Source: Anaerosomatales bacterium (GTDB lineage Bacteria > Actinomycetota > Coriobacteriia > Anaerosomatales > Anaerosomataceae). From it: 64,000 nucleotides of DNA. A program made the position numbers and the translations under genes. Positions within the stretch are counted from its first letter, which is position 1. Every line of letters starts with the position of its first letter. Under the pieces are notes generated by a model. It did no database searches. It saw nothing but the letters and a program-made list of their open reading frames with translations, and was not told the origin of the DNA. Shown piece after piece: positions 16,668 through 24,323 of this stretch. Location: NCBI GenBank assembly GCA_030019445.1, contig JASEEU010000003.1, forward strand, positions 1-64,000. The letters are read 5' to 3'.

Positions 16668-17426
16668 CTACTGCGCGACGAACGCGCCGTCGACCGGCAG
16701 TGCGGCGCCGGTGATGAACGACGCTTCATCGGAGCACAGGTAGACCACCGCATCGGCTATCTCGGAAGGCTTGCCGAGACGCCCGACGGGCTCCATCGCC
16801 TCCATGCCCTTGAGCGCCTCCGGATCTCCGCCCGTGAAACGCTCGATCATCGGCGTGTGTATCACGCCGGGGCAGACCGCGTTGCACCGGATGTTCTGCG
16901 TGGCGTAGTCGAGCGCGATCGCCTTCGTGAGTCCCACGACGCCGTGTTTCGACGCCGTATAGGCGGGGATGCCCGCGAACCCGACGAGGCCGGCAACAGA
17001 GGCCGTGTTGACGATGGCGCCGCCGCCCACTTTCAGCATCTCGGGTATCTCGTACTTGGCGCACCACCACACGCCCTTGAGGTTGATGCCGAGGGTGCGG
17101 TCCCAGTTCTCCTCGGTGCACTCCACGCACGGCCCGGCCATGCCCTCGATGCCCGCGTTGTTGTGCGCGCAGTCCAGACGCCCGTACGCTTCGACGGTCC
17201 GTGCCACGAGCGCCTTGACGTCGTCTTCCCTGGATACATCGCACTGCACGAAGATGGCGTCGCCGCCGCCGTCTCTGATCATAGCGACGGTCTCCTCACC
17301 GCCTTCGACCATCACGTCCGAGACGACCACCTTGGCCCCTGCTCGCGCGAAGGCGAGGGCGCTCTCCCGGCCGATGCCGGAAGCCGCTCCGGTCACGAGC
17401 GCCACCTTTCCAGTGAGGTCTGCCAT
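16668..17426 (-). CDS. SDR family oxidoreductase (FabG-like)
   Basis: A 252-residue classical SDR: VTGAASGIG, D in VSDVMVEGG, HNNAG, NTASVAG with catalytic Ser, YTASK, and the carboxyl SFITGAALPVDGAFVAQ typical of FabG-like enzymes. The Asp at the end of beta2 favours NAD(H). ATG 17426 has GGAGGTGTAAGGG upstream. The promoter region shares the 200 bases before tRNA-Val. Confidence 0.92.
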   Translation of the reverse strand: MADLTGKVALVTGAASGIGRESALAFARAGAKVVVSDVMVEGGEETVAMIRDGGGDAIFVQCDVSREDDVKALVARTVEAYGRLDCAHNNAGIEGMAGPCVECTEENWDRTLGINLKGVWWCAKYEIPEMLKVGGGAIVNTASVAGLVGFAGIPAYTASKHGVVGLTKAIALDYATQNIRCNAVCPGVIHTPMIERFTGGDPEALKGMEAMEPVGRLGKPSEIADAVVYLCSDEASFITGAALPVDGAFVAQ

Positions 17427-17640
17427 GTCCCTTACACCTCCCCGTGCCCTCCACCGCATGCTGGAGCGCCGCGGGCACGTGACGGCGCCCCACGTGGTGA
17501 TTGTGTCCTGCCGGCGGTGGAGAGGAACGTATCGGGCACAAGTGATTGGAAGTACTTGCGCCCGGGCAGGCCAGAGGGTCGCTTCGCTGCGCACGCCCGC
17601 CGTGCCCTGCTAGAATGGCAGTCGCGCGCGAGCGCCGATC

Positions 17641-17715
17641 GGGCGATTAACTCAGCGGGAGAGTGCCTCCCTTACAAGGAGGAAGTCGGCAGTTCAAATC
17701 TGTCATCGCCCACCA
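17641..17715 (+). tRNA. tRNA-Val(TAC)
   Basis: The acceptor arms GGGCGAT and ATCGCCC pair perfectly. The anticodon stem-loop CCTCC-CTTACAA-GGAGG gives TAC, and the T-loop is GTTCAAATC. CCA is encoded (17713-17715). Confidence 0.96.
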
Positions 17716-17802
17716 GCATCATCTCGAGGTCCCGGGAGCAAGCACGCCGCTGCCGGGGCCTTCTCATGTCGTGACGCCTGTCTCGGCTGAGGACGCGCCC
17801 GC

Positions 17803-18393
17803 TCAGCTTGTCGCTGGCGCTGCACGCCCCGCGTCGTAGCCGTCGATGATGATGCGCAGCGTTCGCAGGCAGGTCTCGTCGCGCCAGTCCACCATCCGGG
17901 CCGCCAGGGCCGAAGGCAGATCGCTCACGCCGCTCTCGCTGTAGGCCGAGCTGAACACCGAGAAGCCCACGATGAACGCGATCATCGACTGCCAGAGCTC
18001 GACAGCGTCATCATCGCTGAAGCCGAGTTGCGTGAGGAAGACGAGGCCGCTGTCCGGATCGGTCTCCACACGTCGACCGGCGAGCGGCATGAGGTTGGGG
18101 TGTGCGGCGAGCGTGCGCCGGTATGCGGCGAAGATCTCGAGCATGAGCTCGCGCCAGTCCTCGGGCAGGGGCTCGGGCAGCACGATCTCCTGCCGCATGC
18201 GGATGACCACGCCGTCGAGCAGGGCGTCCTTGTTCGGCAGGTGATGGTAGAGCGACGCCGCCTCCACGCCGACCTCACGGGCGAGCCGGCGCATCGTGAG
18301 CGCTTCGAGCCCCTCGGCATCGGCGATCGCCAGCGCTCGCTCGTAGAGCTCCTCTTTCGTGACCGGGGTCTCGCGCTTCTTCGATGTGACCAT
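17803..18393 (-). CDS. TetR family regulator (TetR_C_1 type)
   Basis: A 196-residue repressor. The N-terminal HTH reads ALTMRRLAREVGVEAASLYHHLPNKDALLDGV, typical of the TetR group with TetR_C_1 ligand domain. It diverges from the flavodoxin-SDR-membrane protein operon. Two palindromic operators lie in the 117-base intergenic region, so it likely represses both itself and that operon until a small molecule binds. Confidence 0.93.
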   Translation of the reverse strand: MVTSKKRETPVTKEELYERALAIADAEGLEALTMRRLAREVGVEAASLYHHLPNKDALLDGVVIRMRQEIVLPEPLPEDWRELMLEIFAAYRRTLAAHPNLMPLAGRRVETDPDSGLVFLTQLGFSDDDAVELWQSMIAFIVGFSVFSSAYSESGVSDLPSALAARMVDWRDETCLRTLRIIIDGYDAGRAAPATS

Positions 18394-18419
18394 TCGCGGA
18401 ACTCCTTCGAAGAAAGGTG

Positions 18420-18475
18420 TTGACCCTAACGCTGTTAGGGTGCATACTGCCCGTGGAACCTAACGGCGTTAGGTT
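18420..18475 (+). promoter_or_regulatory. Promoter with two TetR operators
   Basis: CCCTAACgctGTTAGGG (18424-18440) and AACCTAACggcGTTAGGTT (18457-18475) are near-identical palindromes with centres 34 bases apart. TTGACC (18420-18425) and CATACT (18443-18448), spaced 17, form a rightward promoter overlapped by the first palindrome. This strongly suggests control by the divergent TetR regulator. Confidence 0.85.
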
Positions 18476-18509
18476 ACCACATCGGACGAATGGAAGCGAG
18501 GGGTCGGAG

Positions 18510-19175
18510 ATGGCCGAGGAGATGAGCCGCCGGGAGTTCGTGCGGCTGGGGGCGAACGTGGGCGTCGGCGTGGCTGCGATAGGTGTCGCTGGCTGCGCGT
18601 CACCCGCGCCGGAGGCCGAGATCGACACGCCCTCGTCGATGTTTGGAGAGGAGACGGAGATGTCCAAGCGAGTCCTGGTGGGATACGCGACCCGCACGGG
18701 GTCGACGGTCGGCGTGGCCGAGGCGATCGGCCGCGCGCTCAGCGAGCGCGGATACGTGGCCGACGTGAAGCCGCTGCGCGAGCGGCCGTCGATCGATGGG
18801 TACGACGCGGCGGTCCTCGGCAGCGCCATCAACGGCGCGGCGTGGCTGCCCGAGGCTCTCGGCTGGCTCAAGGCCAACGCAGCGGCGCTCGGTGCGATGC
18901 CGGTGGCCGCGTTCTGCGTCCACAGCATGAACGGCGGCGATGACGAGAGGCAGACCCGCAAGCGCCTGGCCTACCTGGACAAGGTGCGCGAGATCGTCAC
19001 ACCCACCGGCGAAGGCTACCTTCTCGGCAAGGGGCCGAGCGAAGACGACACATCGCTCGTGATGCGCTGGGCGTTCAAGGCGTTCGGCGGGACCGCCGAG
19101 GGCGACGCGCGCGACTGGGACGCGATCCGCGCCTGGGCAGAGCAGACCGAGCTCGGAGAGGAGACAGTACGATGA
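18510..19175 (+). CDS. Flavodoxin-domain protein with Tat-type lipoprotein signal
   Basis: The N-terminal 35 residues have a twin-arginine motif (SRREFV), a hydrophobic stretch and a lipobox (GVAGC), implying Tat export and lipidation. A flavodoxin domain follows: VLVGYATRTGSTVGVAEAIG (FMN phosphate loop) and VLGSAINGAAWLPEAL, similar to HemG-like flavodoxins. A second ATG at 18660 with its own GGAGAGGAG ribosome site (18644-18652) starts exactly at the canonical flavodoxin N-terminus, so a cytosolic form may also be made. First gene of a TetR-controlled operon; its stop overlaps the SDR start (ATGA). Confidence 0.88.
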   Translation: MAEEMSRREFVRLGANVGVGVAAIGVAGCASPAPEAEIDTPSSMFGEETEMSKRVLVGYATRTGSTVGVAEAIGRALSERGYVADVKPLRERPSIDGYDAAVLGSAINGAAWLPEALGWLKANAAALGAMPVAAFCVHSMNGGDDERQTRKRLAYLDKVREIVTPTGEGYLLGKGPSEDDTSLVMRWAFKAFGGTAEGDARDWDAIRAWAEQTELGEETVR

Positions 19176-19963
19176 GCGCACGCAAGACCGCACTCGTGAC
19201 CGGCGCCAGCAGCGGGATCGGCCGGGAGCTGGCACGGCTGTTCGCGCGGGACGGGTACGACCTCGTGCTCGTGGCGCGCAACGCGACACGCCTGGAGGCG
19301 CTGGCCGCCGAGGTCCGCGAGTCCCACGGCACGCACGCGCTCGTGCTGCCCACCGATCTCGCGCTCCCCTCAGCCGCCGACGAGGTGTACGCGCACATCG
19401 AGAGCCGCGGCATCCGCGTCGACGCGCTCGTCAACAACGCCGGCTTCAACGTCTATGGCCCCTTCGCCGAGACGGACGGCGCCGCCGAGCTGGACATGCT
19501 GCAGGTGAACGTGATCGCTCTGACGCGCCTGACCAAGCTCGTGCTCCCGGGGATGGTGCGGCGGGGAAGCGGCCGCATCCTCAACCTCGGATCCACCGGT
19601 TCGTTCGCGCCCGGCCCGTTCGACGCCGCCTACTGCGCGAGCAAGGCGTACGTACTGAGCTTCTCGGAGGCGCTTGCCGCCGAGCTCGAGGGCACGGGCG
19701 TGACGGTCACAGCGCTGTGCCCCGGCCCCACGCGCACCGCGTTCGCGACGCGTGCCGGCATGACCGAGACGCCCCTGTTCAGCGGTCGTGTGGCGGAACC
19801 TTCCGGGGTGGCCGAGACGGGCTACCGCGCTCTCATGCGGGGCCGTCGCGTGATCGTGCCCGGCATCGGCAATGCGCTGCTGGCCTTCTCGGTCAGGCTC
19901 TCGCCGCGCACGCTCGTCGCCTCGGTCGGCAGGCGCATGCTGCTCAGGACGGAGGCCGCCTGA
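19172..19963 (+). CDS. SDR family oxidoreductase (DltE/YqjQ-like)
   Basis: A 263-residue SDR: VTGASSGIG, ARNATRLE, NNAGFNVYG, LNLGSTGSFAPGPF with catalytic Ser, YCASK, then CPGPTRTAF. The C-terminal basic amphipathic tail resembles the COG0300 group acting on lipids. It overlaps the flavodoxin stop and the next start (TGATG) and is thus translationally coupled to both. Confidence 0.92.
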   Translation: MSARKTALVTGASSGIGRELARLFARDGYDLVLVARNATRLEALAAEVRESHGTHALVLPTDLALPSAADEVYAHIESRGIRVDALVNNAGFNVYGPFAETDGAAELDMLQVNVIALTRLTKLVLPGMVRRGSGRILNLGSTGSFAPGPFDAAYCASKAYVLSFSEALAAELEGTGVTVTALCPGPTRTAFATRAGMTETPLFSGRVAEPSGVAETGYRALMRGRRVIVPGIGNALLAFSVRLSPRTLVASVGRRMLLRTEAA

Positions 19964-20742
19964 TGAACGAGAAGCACGTGATGCGCTCCCTGTGTCGGGC
20001 GGCATCCGTCGCCGCGATCTTGGCGCTGCTTGGGACCGCGTTCGACATCGTGCTCTCCATGGTGCCGGGCTGGGGAACAGCGACCGTCCCGGCGACGGCG
20101 TCCGGCTGGCTGCAGCAGATGGCCGAGAACCCGCTGCTGGGGCTGCGCAACCTTGACGCGCTGAACGTCCTCATCAGTCTCATTGCAGCGCCCATGTACA
20201 TCGTGCTCGCGTGGCTGCACCGCCGAGAACGGCCGGTGAGCGCGCTGCTCGGCCTTGTCTTGGTGCTGTCGGGCACGATGCTGTTCGCGGCGGCCAACGC
20301 AGCGTTGCCCATGTTCGGGCTCTCACAGCAGTGGGCCTACGCCGGGGCAGCGGAGCGGCTCGCCCTCGCCACCGCGGCCGAGGGGTTGCTCGTCAGGGGA
20401 GCGCACGGCAGCATGGGCGTGCTGCCGGGCTTCCTGCTCTCCGAGCTCGGGACAACCGTTCTCGCGCTGTCGACGATGTCCGGCGTGCTCATCAGCCGAC
20501 GTACCGCGGGCCTGGGAGCGATCGGCGCGGCTGTCCTGGCGGTCTACACCCTGCTCATGACCTTCGGGGGCGGACAGGAGCCGCTGGTCCTCATGCTCGC
20601 CGCGCCCGCAGGGATCATCGTTATGGTCTGGCAGGCGGCGGTCGCCCGGCGACTCCTGATGTGGTCGGGGCCGGCTCGCCCCGGGCTACTCGAACACCTC
20701 GCGCTGCGCCTCGAGCGTCCGGATCCTCTTGCCCACCCGTAG
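19963..20742 (+). CDS. Membrane protein, DUF4386-like
   Basis: A 259-residue protein with about six membrane helices and a polar N-terminus (MNEKHVMRSLCRAASVAAILALLG). The pattern of helices and the GLRNLDALNVLISLIAAPMYIVL segment resemble DUF4386-type proteins of unknown function. Last gene of the TetR-flavodoxin-SDR operon. Its 3' end overlaps the convergent DUF2812 gene by 57 bases. Confidence 0.78.
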   Translation: MNEKHVMRSLCRAASVAAILALLGTAFDIVLSMVPGWGTATVPATASGWLQQMAENPLLGLRNLDALNVLISLIAAPMYIVLAWLHRRERPVSALLGLVLVLSGTMLFAAANAALPMFGLSQQWAYAGAAERLALATAAEGLLVRGAHGSMGVLPGFLLSELGTTVLALSTMSGVLISRRTAGLGAIGAAVLAVYTLLMTFGGGQEPLVLMLAAPAGIIVMVWQAAVARRLLMWSGPARPGLLEHLALRLERPDPLAHP

Positions 20743-21231
20743 CGTCTGGGCAGCGAACAGTCCGGCGATGATGAAGTAGACCGCAGAGAGCGGCAGCACG
20801 AACCAGAGGGCGCGGCCCGCATCGAGGAGGTTGTCGATCGTGACCACCGAGAGCGGCAGCAGCGCCGCCGTGAGCGAGACGTAGAGGGCGAGCACCCGCT
20901 TGTAGTGGGCGAGCCGCGAGTCCAGGTCCGAGTAGAGCTCGAACGGGCCGTCGGCGGCGCGCTTGCGGTGATAGGCCCACTGCTCGCTCACGGCCACAGT
21001 CTCGATGCCGCTCTCGGCAAGGAACTCGAGATAGGAGCGAGTCTCCGGCTTGCGGGGGCTCGCTCCGAGCAACTCCATCCGGTACGTCCACTCGCCGGGC
21101 TTCCCCTGCTCGAAGACGTACGTCCCCCATGTGTGTCGTACGAGATGCTCGCCCCGCGCGGCGTGCTCGTTGATCCAGCGCTGCTCATTCTCGAAGTCCC
21201 AGAACAGCCGGTGCACGGTCTTGAAGCTCAT
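20686..21231 (-). CDS. DUF2812 membrane protein
   Basis: A 181-residue protein. The DUF2812 domain (residues about 5-105) reads FWDFENEQRWINEHAARGEHLV and PGEWTYRMELL, and two membrane helices follow near 118-165. DUF2812 genes regularly pair with PadR regulators, as here: its start overlaps the padR stop by four bases. Function unknown. Confidence 0.87.
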   Translation of the reverse strand: MSFKTVHRLFWDFENEQRWINEHAARGEHLVRHTWGTYVFEQGKPGEWTYRMELLGASPRKPETRSYLEFLAESGIETVAVSEQWAYHRKRAADGPFELYSDLDSRLAHYKRVLALYVSLTAALLPLSVVTIDNLLDAGRALWFVLPLSAVYFIIAGLFAAQTLRVGKRIRTLEAQREVFE

Positions 21232-21554
21232 CGACGTTCCTCCTTCGCGACGCGCCGTCCGTTCCGCAAGAGCTCCTCGAGCCGCTCGAGCTCGAGGCGG
21301 ACCGCTTCGCGGCCGGCGTGGGTGATGACGTACTCCTTCTTGCGGTCGCCGGTGTCACCGGCGACGGGCTCGATCCAGCCCTTCTCGGCGAGCGACGTGA
21401 GCGCGCCGTACAGGGTGCCGGGGCCGAGCGTGACGCGACCGCCGCTCAACTCGCCGACGTACTGCATGACGCCGTAACCATGGAGTGGCTCGTGCAGCGC
21501 CAGCAGCACGTAGAAGACCGTCTCGGTCAGCGGGCCGTGCGTCTCGGTGGACAT
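21228..21554 (-). CDS. PadR family transcriptional regulator
   Basis: About 108 residues: LTETVFYVLLALHEPLHGYGVMQYV (PadR helix 1-2), GPGTLYGALTSLAEKGWIEPV (recognition helix and wing), DRKKEYVITHAGREAVRLEL. The ATG at 21554 is chosen; an upstream ATG at 21608 would add a proline/arginine-rich extension without homology. AACGAGG lies upstream. It is likely an autoregulator of the padR-DUF2812 operon through the AT-rich repeats at 21619-21652. Confidence 0.93.
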   Translation of the reverse strand: MSTETHGPLTETVFYVLLALHEPLHGYGVMQYVGELSGGRVTLGPGTLYGALTSLAEKGWIEPVAGDTGDRKKEYVITHAGREAVRLELERLEELLRNGRRVAKEERR

Positions 21555-21618
21555 CTCGTACCTCGTTTCGCGCACTCGGCCGGGAGTCTGCATCGCGTCA
21601 CGATGCATCGGCCAACGG

Positions 21619-21652
21619 TATATCGAGATACGTTATATCGGATGACGATATA
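21619..21652. promoter_or_regulatory. Predicted PadR operator/promoter region
   Basis: TATATCG (21619-21625) and CGATATA (21646-21652) form an inverted repeat, with a further TTATATCG at 21633-21640. The stretch is strikingly AT-rich for this genome and lies just upstream of padR and at the 3' end of the MBL gene. Confidence 0.6.
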
Positions 21653-21656
21653 TCTG

Positions 21657-22688
21657 TCAAGCGACCACGCGGGAGTCCCGGGCCGCGGCCTCGATGCGCA
21701 CGCGGTCGCCGGCGTGGAGCACCTCGGCGTCAGCCGACAGCTCTTCGCTCATGCGTGCGAGCGCGTGGTCGCAGCTGTCGTGCGCCGAGAGCAGCACGCG
21801 GTCCGGGGCGTACGACTCGATGGCGGCGATCGTGGCGCTCAGGTCGGCATCGTTCACGGGAGACCACGGCGGCTTGCCGGTCCCGACCACACGCTGCAAC
21901 TCGATACCCGCCCGGCTCACGCGTCCGGAGGTGAGCGGGAAGTGCAGTCCGCCACCGATCGCGTGGATCGGCTCATCGGAGAGACGGCGCACCATCCGCA
22001 CGATGAGCTCGATGGTGGGGTGTCCGCATCCCGTCAGGATGACGAGGCCTTTGCCGCGCACGCGCGCCACGAGCGCGTGCTCCTCGGTGAGGCCGAACAT
22101 GAACAGGCTCCGAGCGAGCGGTCCGGTGGTGGCGATGCCGGCCTCGAGCAGACGCGGGCCGTCGACGAGCTCTGCGCGCAGTCCCGGCGTCGAGCACGGG
22201 GCCGGCACGTAGCACGTCGTGCCCTCGGCGATGCGCAGCTCCTCCGGGATGGCGACACGGTTCGCACGGTATGCGGCCATGCCGCCCATGTGATCGAAGT
22301 GGAGGTGCGACATCGCCACGGCGTCGAGGTCGTCAAACGTGAGCCCCAGTCGGGCGGCGTTGTGCGCGAGCGTGGGCGTGGACGGGCCCATGGCCACGTC
22401 GAACAGCATCGACCCGCGGTCAGTCGTGAGCAGGTACGACACACCCGCATCGCCGAGGAACCCGTCGAGGGTCTTGTGCTCGACGAGCACGGTGATCTCA
22501 AGGAACTCGAGCTCGGGGAGGTCGAGCGGCTGTGCGGCGGCAAGGCGCTGCTCGTTCGTCTCGGCAGCGAGCACCCGATTCCGACGGAATCGCGCGTTGC
22601 GCGCCGCCATCAGCGGCGCCAGGACGGGGGAGGCCACCGCGAGTGCGGGCCACCAGAGCGGTGAGATCGCTGGAGCTTTGCCGTTCAT
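21657..22688 (-). CDS. MBL-fold metallo-hydrolase
   Basis: A 343-residue protein with the metallo-beta-lactamase motif SHLHFDHMGGMAAY (HxHxDH), upstream strand GSMLFDVAMG, LTGCGHPTIE (third metal His) and LLSAHDSCDHAL near the end. The N-terminus is hydrophobic (WWPALAVASPVLAPLMAA) and may anchor the enzyme. It resembles the 7,8-dihydropterin-6-methyl-4-(beta-D-ribofuranosyl)-aminobenzene-5'-phosphate synthase-like group. Its start overlaps the tetR stop by four bases. Confidence 0.88.
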   Translation of the reverse strand: MNGKAPAISPLWWPALAVASPVLAPLMAARNARFRRNRVLAAETNEQRLAAAQPLDLPELEFLEITVLVEHKTLDGFLGDAGVSYLLTTDRGSMLFDVAMGPSTPTLAHNAARLGLTFDDLDAVAMSHLHFDHMGGMAAYRANRVAIPEELRIAEGTTCYVPAPCSTPGLRAELVDGPRLLEAGIATTGPLARSLFMFGLTEEHALVARVRGKGLVILTGCGHPTIELIVRMVRRLSDEPIHAIGGGLHFPLTSGRVSRAGIELQRVVGTGKPPWSPVNDADLSATIAAIESYAPDRVLLSAHDSCDHALARMSEELSADAEVLHAGDRVRIEAAARDSRVVA

Positions 22689-23311
22689 GACCGTTCTCCT
22701 TCCCAGGTGCGTTCGAACCGCGCCACGAGCGCGGCGGTCAGGTCACGTGCCTGTGCGTGCGCTGCCGACTCCTCCACGTCCTGCCCCCAGAGGCGGCCCG
22801 AAGTGGTGAGCGACACGATGCCGTGCAGGGCCGTCCAGAGCAGGCGGGCCTCGGTAGGGGCGTCGATGCTCTCGGCGAACTCGCCCCGCTCGACGCCACG
22901 CGCGAACTCGGCCTCCAGCACGCGGAGCGCGCCCTGCCGGCGTGCGCGGACAGCGGCATCCGGGTGGACCGGCAGCGCGCGTACGAACACGAGCTCGTAC
23001 ATGCCGGGGTGGGCGACCCCCCACGACACGTAGGACTCGGCGAACATGCCGAGCCGGCGCGCCGAGGACGGTTCGGCGGCGACAGCGTCCTCGTCGATCG
23101 CGGATCCGAGCTGACGCACGCCGTGGTCGATCGTGCGGTCGAGCAACTCGTCACGGCTGGCGAAGTACCGGTAGATGGCGGCGGCGGTGTAGCCGACGCG
23201 CCGGGCGATCTCCACCACGGTGACACCGTCGGGCCCGTGCTCCTCGACGAGCGCGGCCGCCTCCTCGAGCACCCGTTCGGGGAGCTCGGGGTTCGCGGGT
23301 CGTGGACTCAT
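22685..23311 (-). CDS. TetR family regulator
   Basis: A 208-residue protein with HTH VTVVEIARRVGYTAAAIYRYFASRDELLDRT and a TetR_C_33/WHG-like ligand domain (SYVSWGVAHPGMYELVFVRAL, LWTALHGIVSLTTSGRL). It is closely similar in layout to the TetR at 37142. It heads a two-gene operon with the MBL-fold enzyme. Confidence 0.93.
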   Translation of the reverse strand: MSPRPANPELPERVLEEAAALVEEHGPDGVTVVEIARRVGYTAAAIYRYFASRDELLDRTIDHGVRQLGSAIDEDAVAAEPSSARRLGMFAESYVSWGVAHPGMYELVFVRALPVHPDAAVRARRQGALRVLEAEFARGVERGEFAESIDAPTEARLLWTALHGIVSLTTSGRLWGQDVEESAAHAQARDLTAALVARFERTWEGERS

Positions 23312-23324
23312 GGTTGGCTCCTCT

Positions 23325-23358
23325 CATAAACTACACACCATAACTTATACCGCATAAC
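23325..23358 (-). promoter_or_regulatory. TetR promoter region with 14-base periodic repeats
   Basis: CATAA(A/C) occurs at 23325, 23339 and 23353, exactly 14 bases apart, directly upstream of the tetR start. On the transcribed strand it reads GTTATG twice and TTTATG once. These may be operator half-sites overlapping the promoter. Confidence 0.5.
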
Positions 23359-23498
23359 CAACGGCGGCGCAACACCCGATCCCGACAGGCTGCCGGGAAG
23401 GACGACCAGCTCTCGCCGGGGGGTATCGCACGCCACCCCTGGAGGTGCTACGTTCAGGGCGGCGCGGCAAGCCGTTCGGCCTGGTGAGGGGAGCCACC

Positions 23499-24323
23499 AT
23501 GAGCCAGCAACAGTGCCCGGCGTGCGGTTCGTACGTGCAGCCCGGCTCGCAGTTCTGCACGAACTGCGGTGCCGCGATGCAGGCGGGGACGGGAGCGCCT
23601 CCGCCGCCTCCACCGGGAGGGCAGGTCCCGGCACCGGGCTATTACCAGCAGCCCACGGCACCGCAACCCGGCTATCAGCAGCAGCCGCCGTATCCGCCCG
23701 CCGGCTTCCAGCAGCCGATGCCGCCGCAGGAGCCCCCTCGGAAGCGCAAGACTCTCCTGATCGTCGTCCTGGTCGCGCTCGCGCTGCTGCTCTGCTGCGG
23801 CGCCGCGGTCGCGGCCGTCCTTATCTTCGGGGATGGCGACGGGGGCGGCTCGTCAGGGGAGTACCCGGCGTGGGAGCTCTCGGCCAACCAGCGGCGTGTC
23901 GTGGCCGAGTTCGGCTACCCGCAGACCTTCAACGTCTACTACGGCACCGACCCGGTCGCCGATACCCCCGCCGAGAACGGCGAGCTGCCGATGCATCGCT
24001 TCGAGGTCTGGGACTACTACGCGCTCGGCTCGCGCTTCATGTTCAAGGACGGCGCGGCCGTCGGCACGTCCGATGCACCGGCCCTGCCCGCGGGGACCGA
24101 GTTCCCCATGCTCAAGCCCGAGGAGTTCTCGCTCGGCATGTCGTTGCAGGAGACCGCTGACGCGATCGGCGCGCTGCCCACCGAGGGAGCGGACATCGCG
24201 CCGGAGATCCTCGAGGGCCTTGAGGTCTACATCTTCGAGGGGCAGGTGACGGCGAGCTTCGACCAGGGTCGGCTCGTCGGCGTCGAGACGGTACCGGTCG
24301 CACCTGAAGGGAGCGTGCAGTGA
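23499..24323 (+). CDS. Zinc-ribbon, proline-rich, single-TM protein
   Basis: A 274-residue protein. It has an N-terminal zinc ribbon (CPACGSYVQPGSQFCTNCG), a Pro/Gln/Tyr-rich linker of about 60 residues, a membrane helix (about residues 88-110), and an extracytoplasmic domain of about 160 residues without a family I recognise. ATG 23499 follows GAGGGGAG. The stop overlaps the next start. The layout (cytosolic ribbon, outside sensor) is common in actinobacterial and firmicute surface-stress proteins. Confidence 0.82.
   Translation: MSQQQCPACGSYVQPGSQFCTNCGAAMQAGTGAPPPPPPGGQVPAPGYYQQPTAPQPGYQQQPPYPPAGFQQPMPPQEPPRKRKTLLIVVLVALALLLCCGAAVAAVLIFGDGDGGGSSGEYPAWELSANQRRVVAEFGYPQTFNVYYGTDPVADTPAENGELPMHRFEVWDYYALGSRFMFKDGAAVGTSDAPALPAGTEFPMLKPEEFSLGMSLQETADAIGALPTEGADIAPEILEGLEVYIFEGQVTASFDQGRLVGVETVPVAPEGSVQ

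Noticed and set aside
21318-22664. Plus-strand frame opposite the MBL enzyme
   Set aside because: Repetitive His/Arg/Glu shadow; the MBL motif lies on the other strand.
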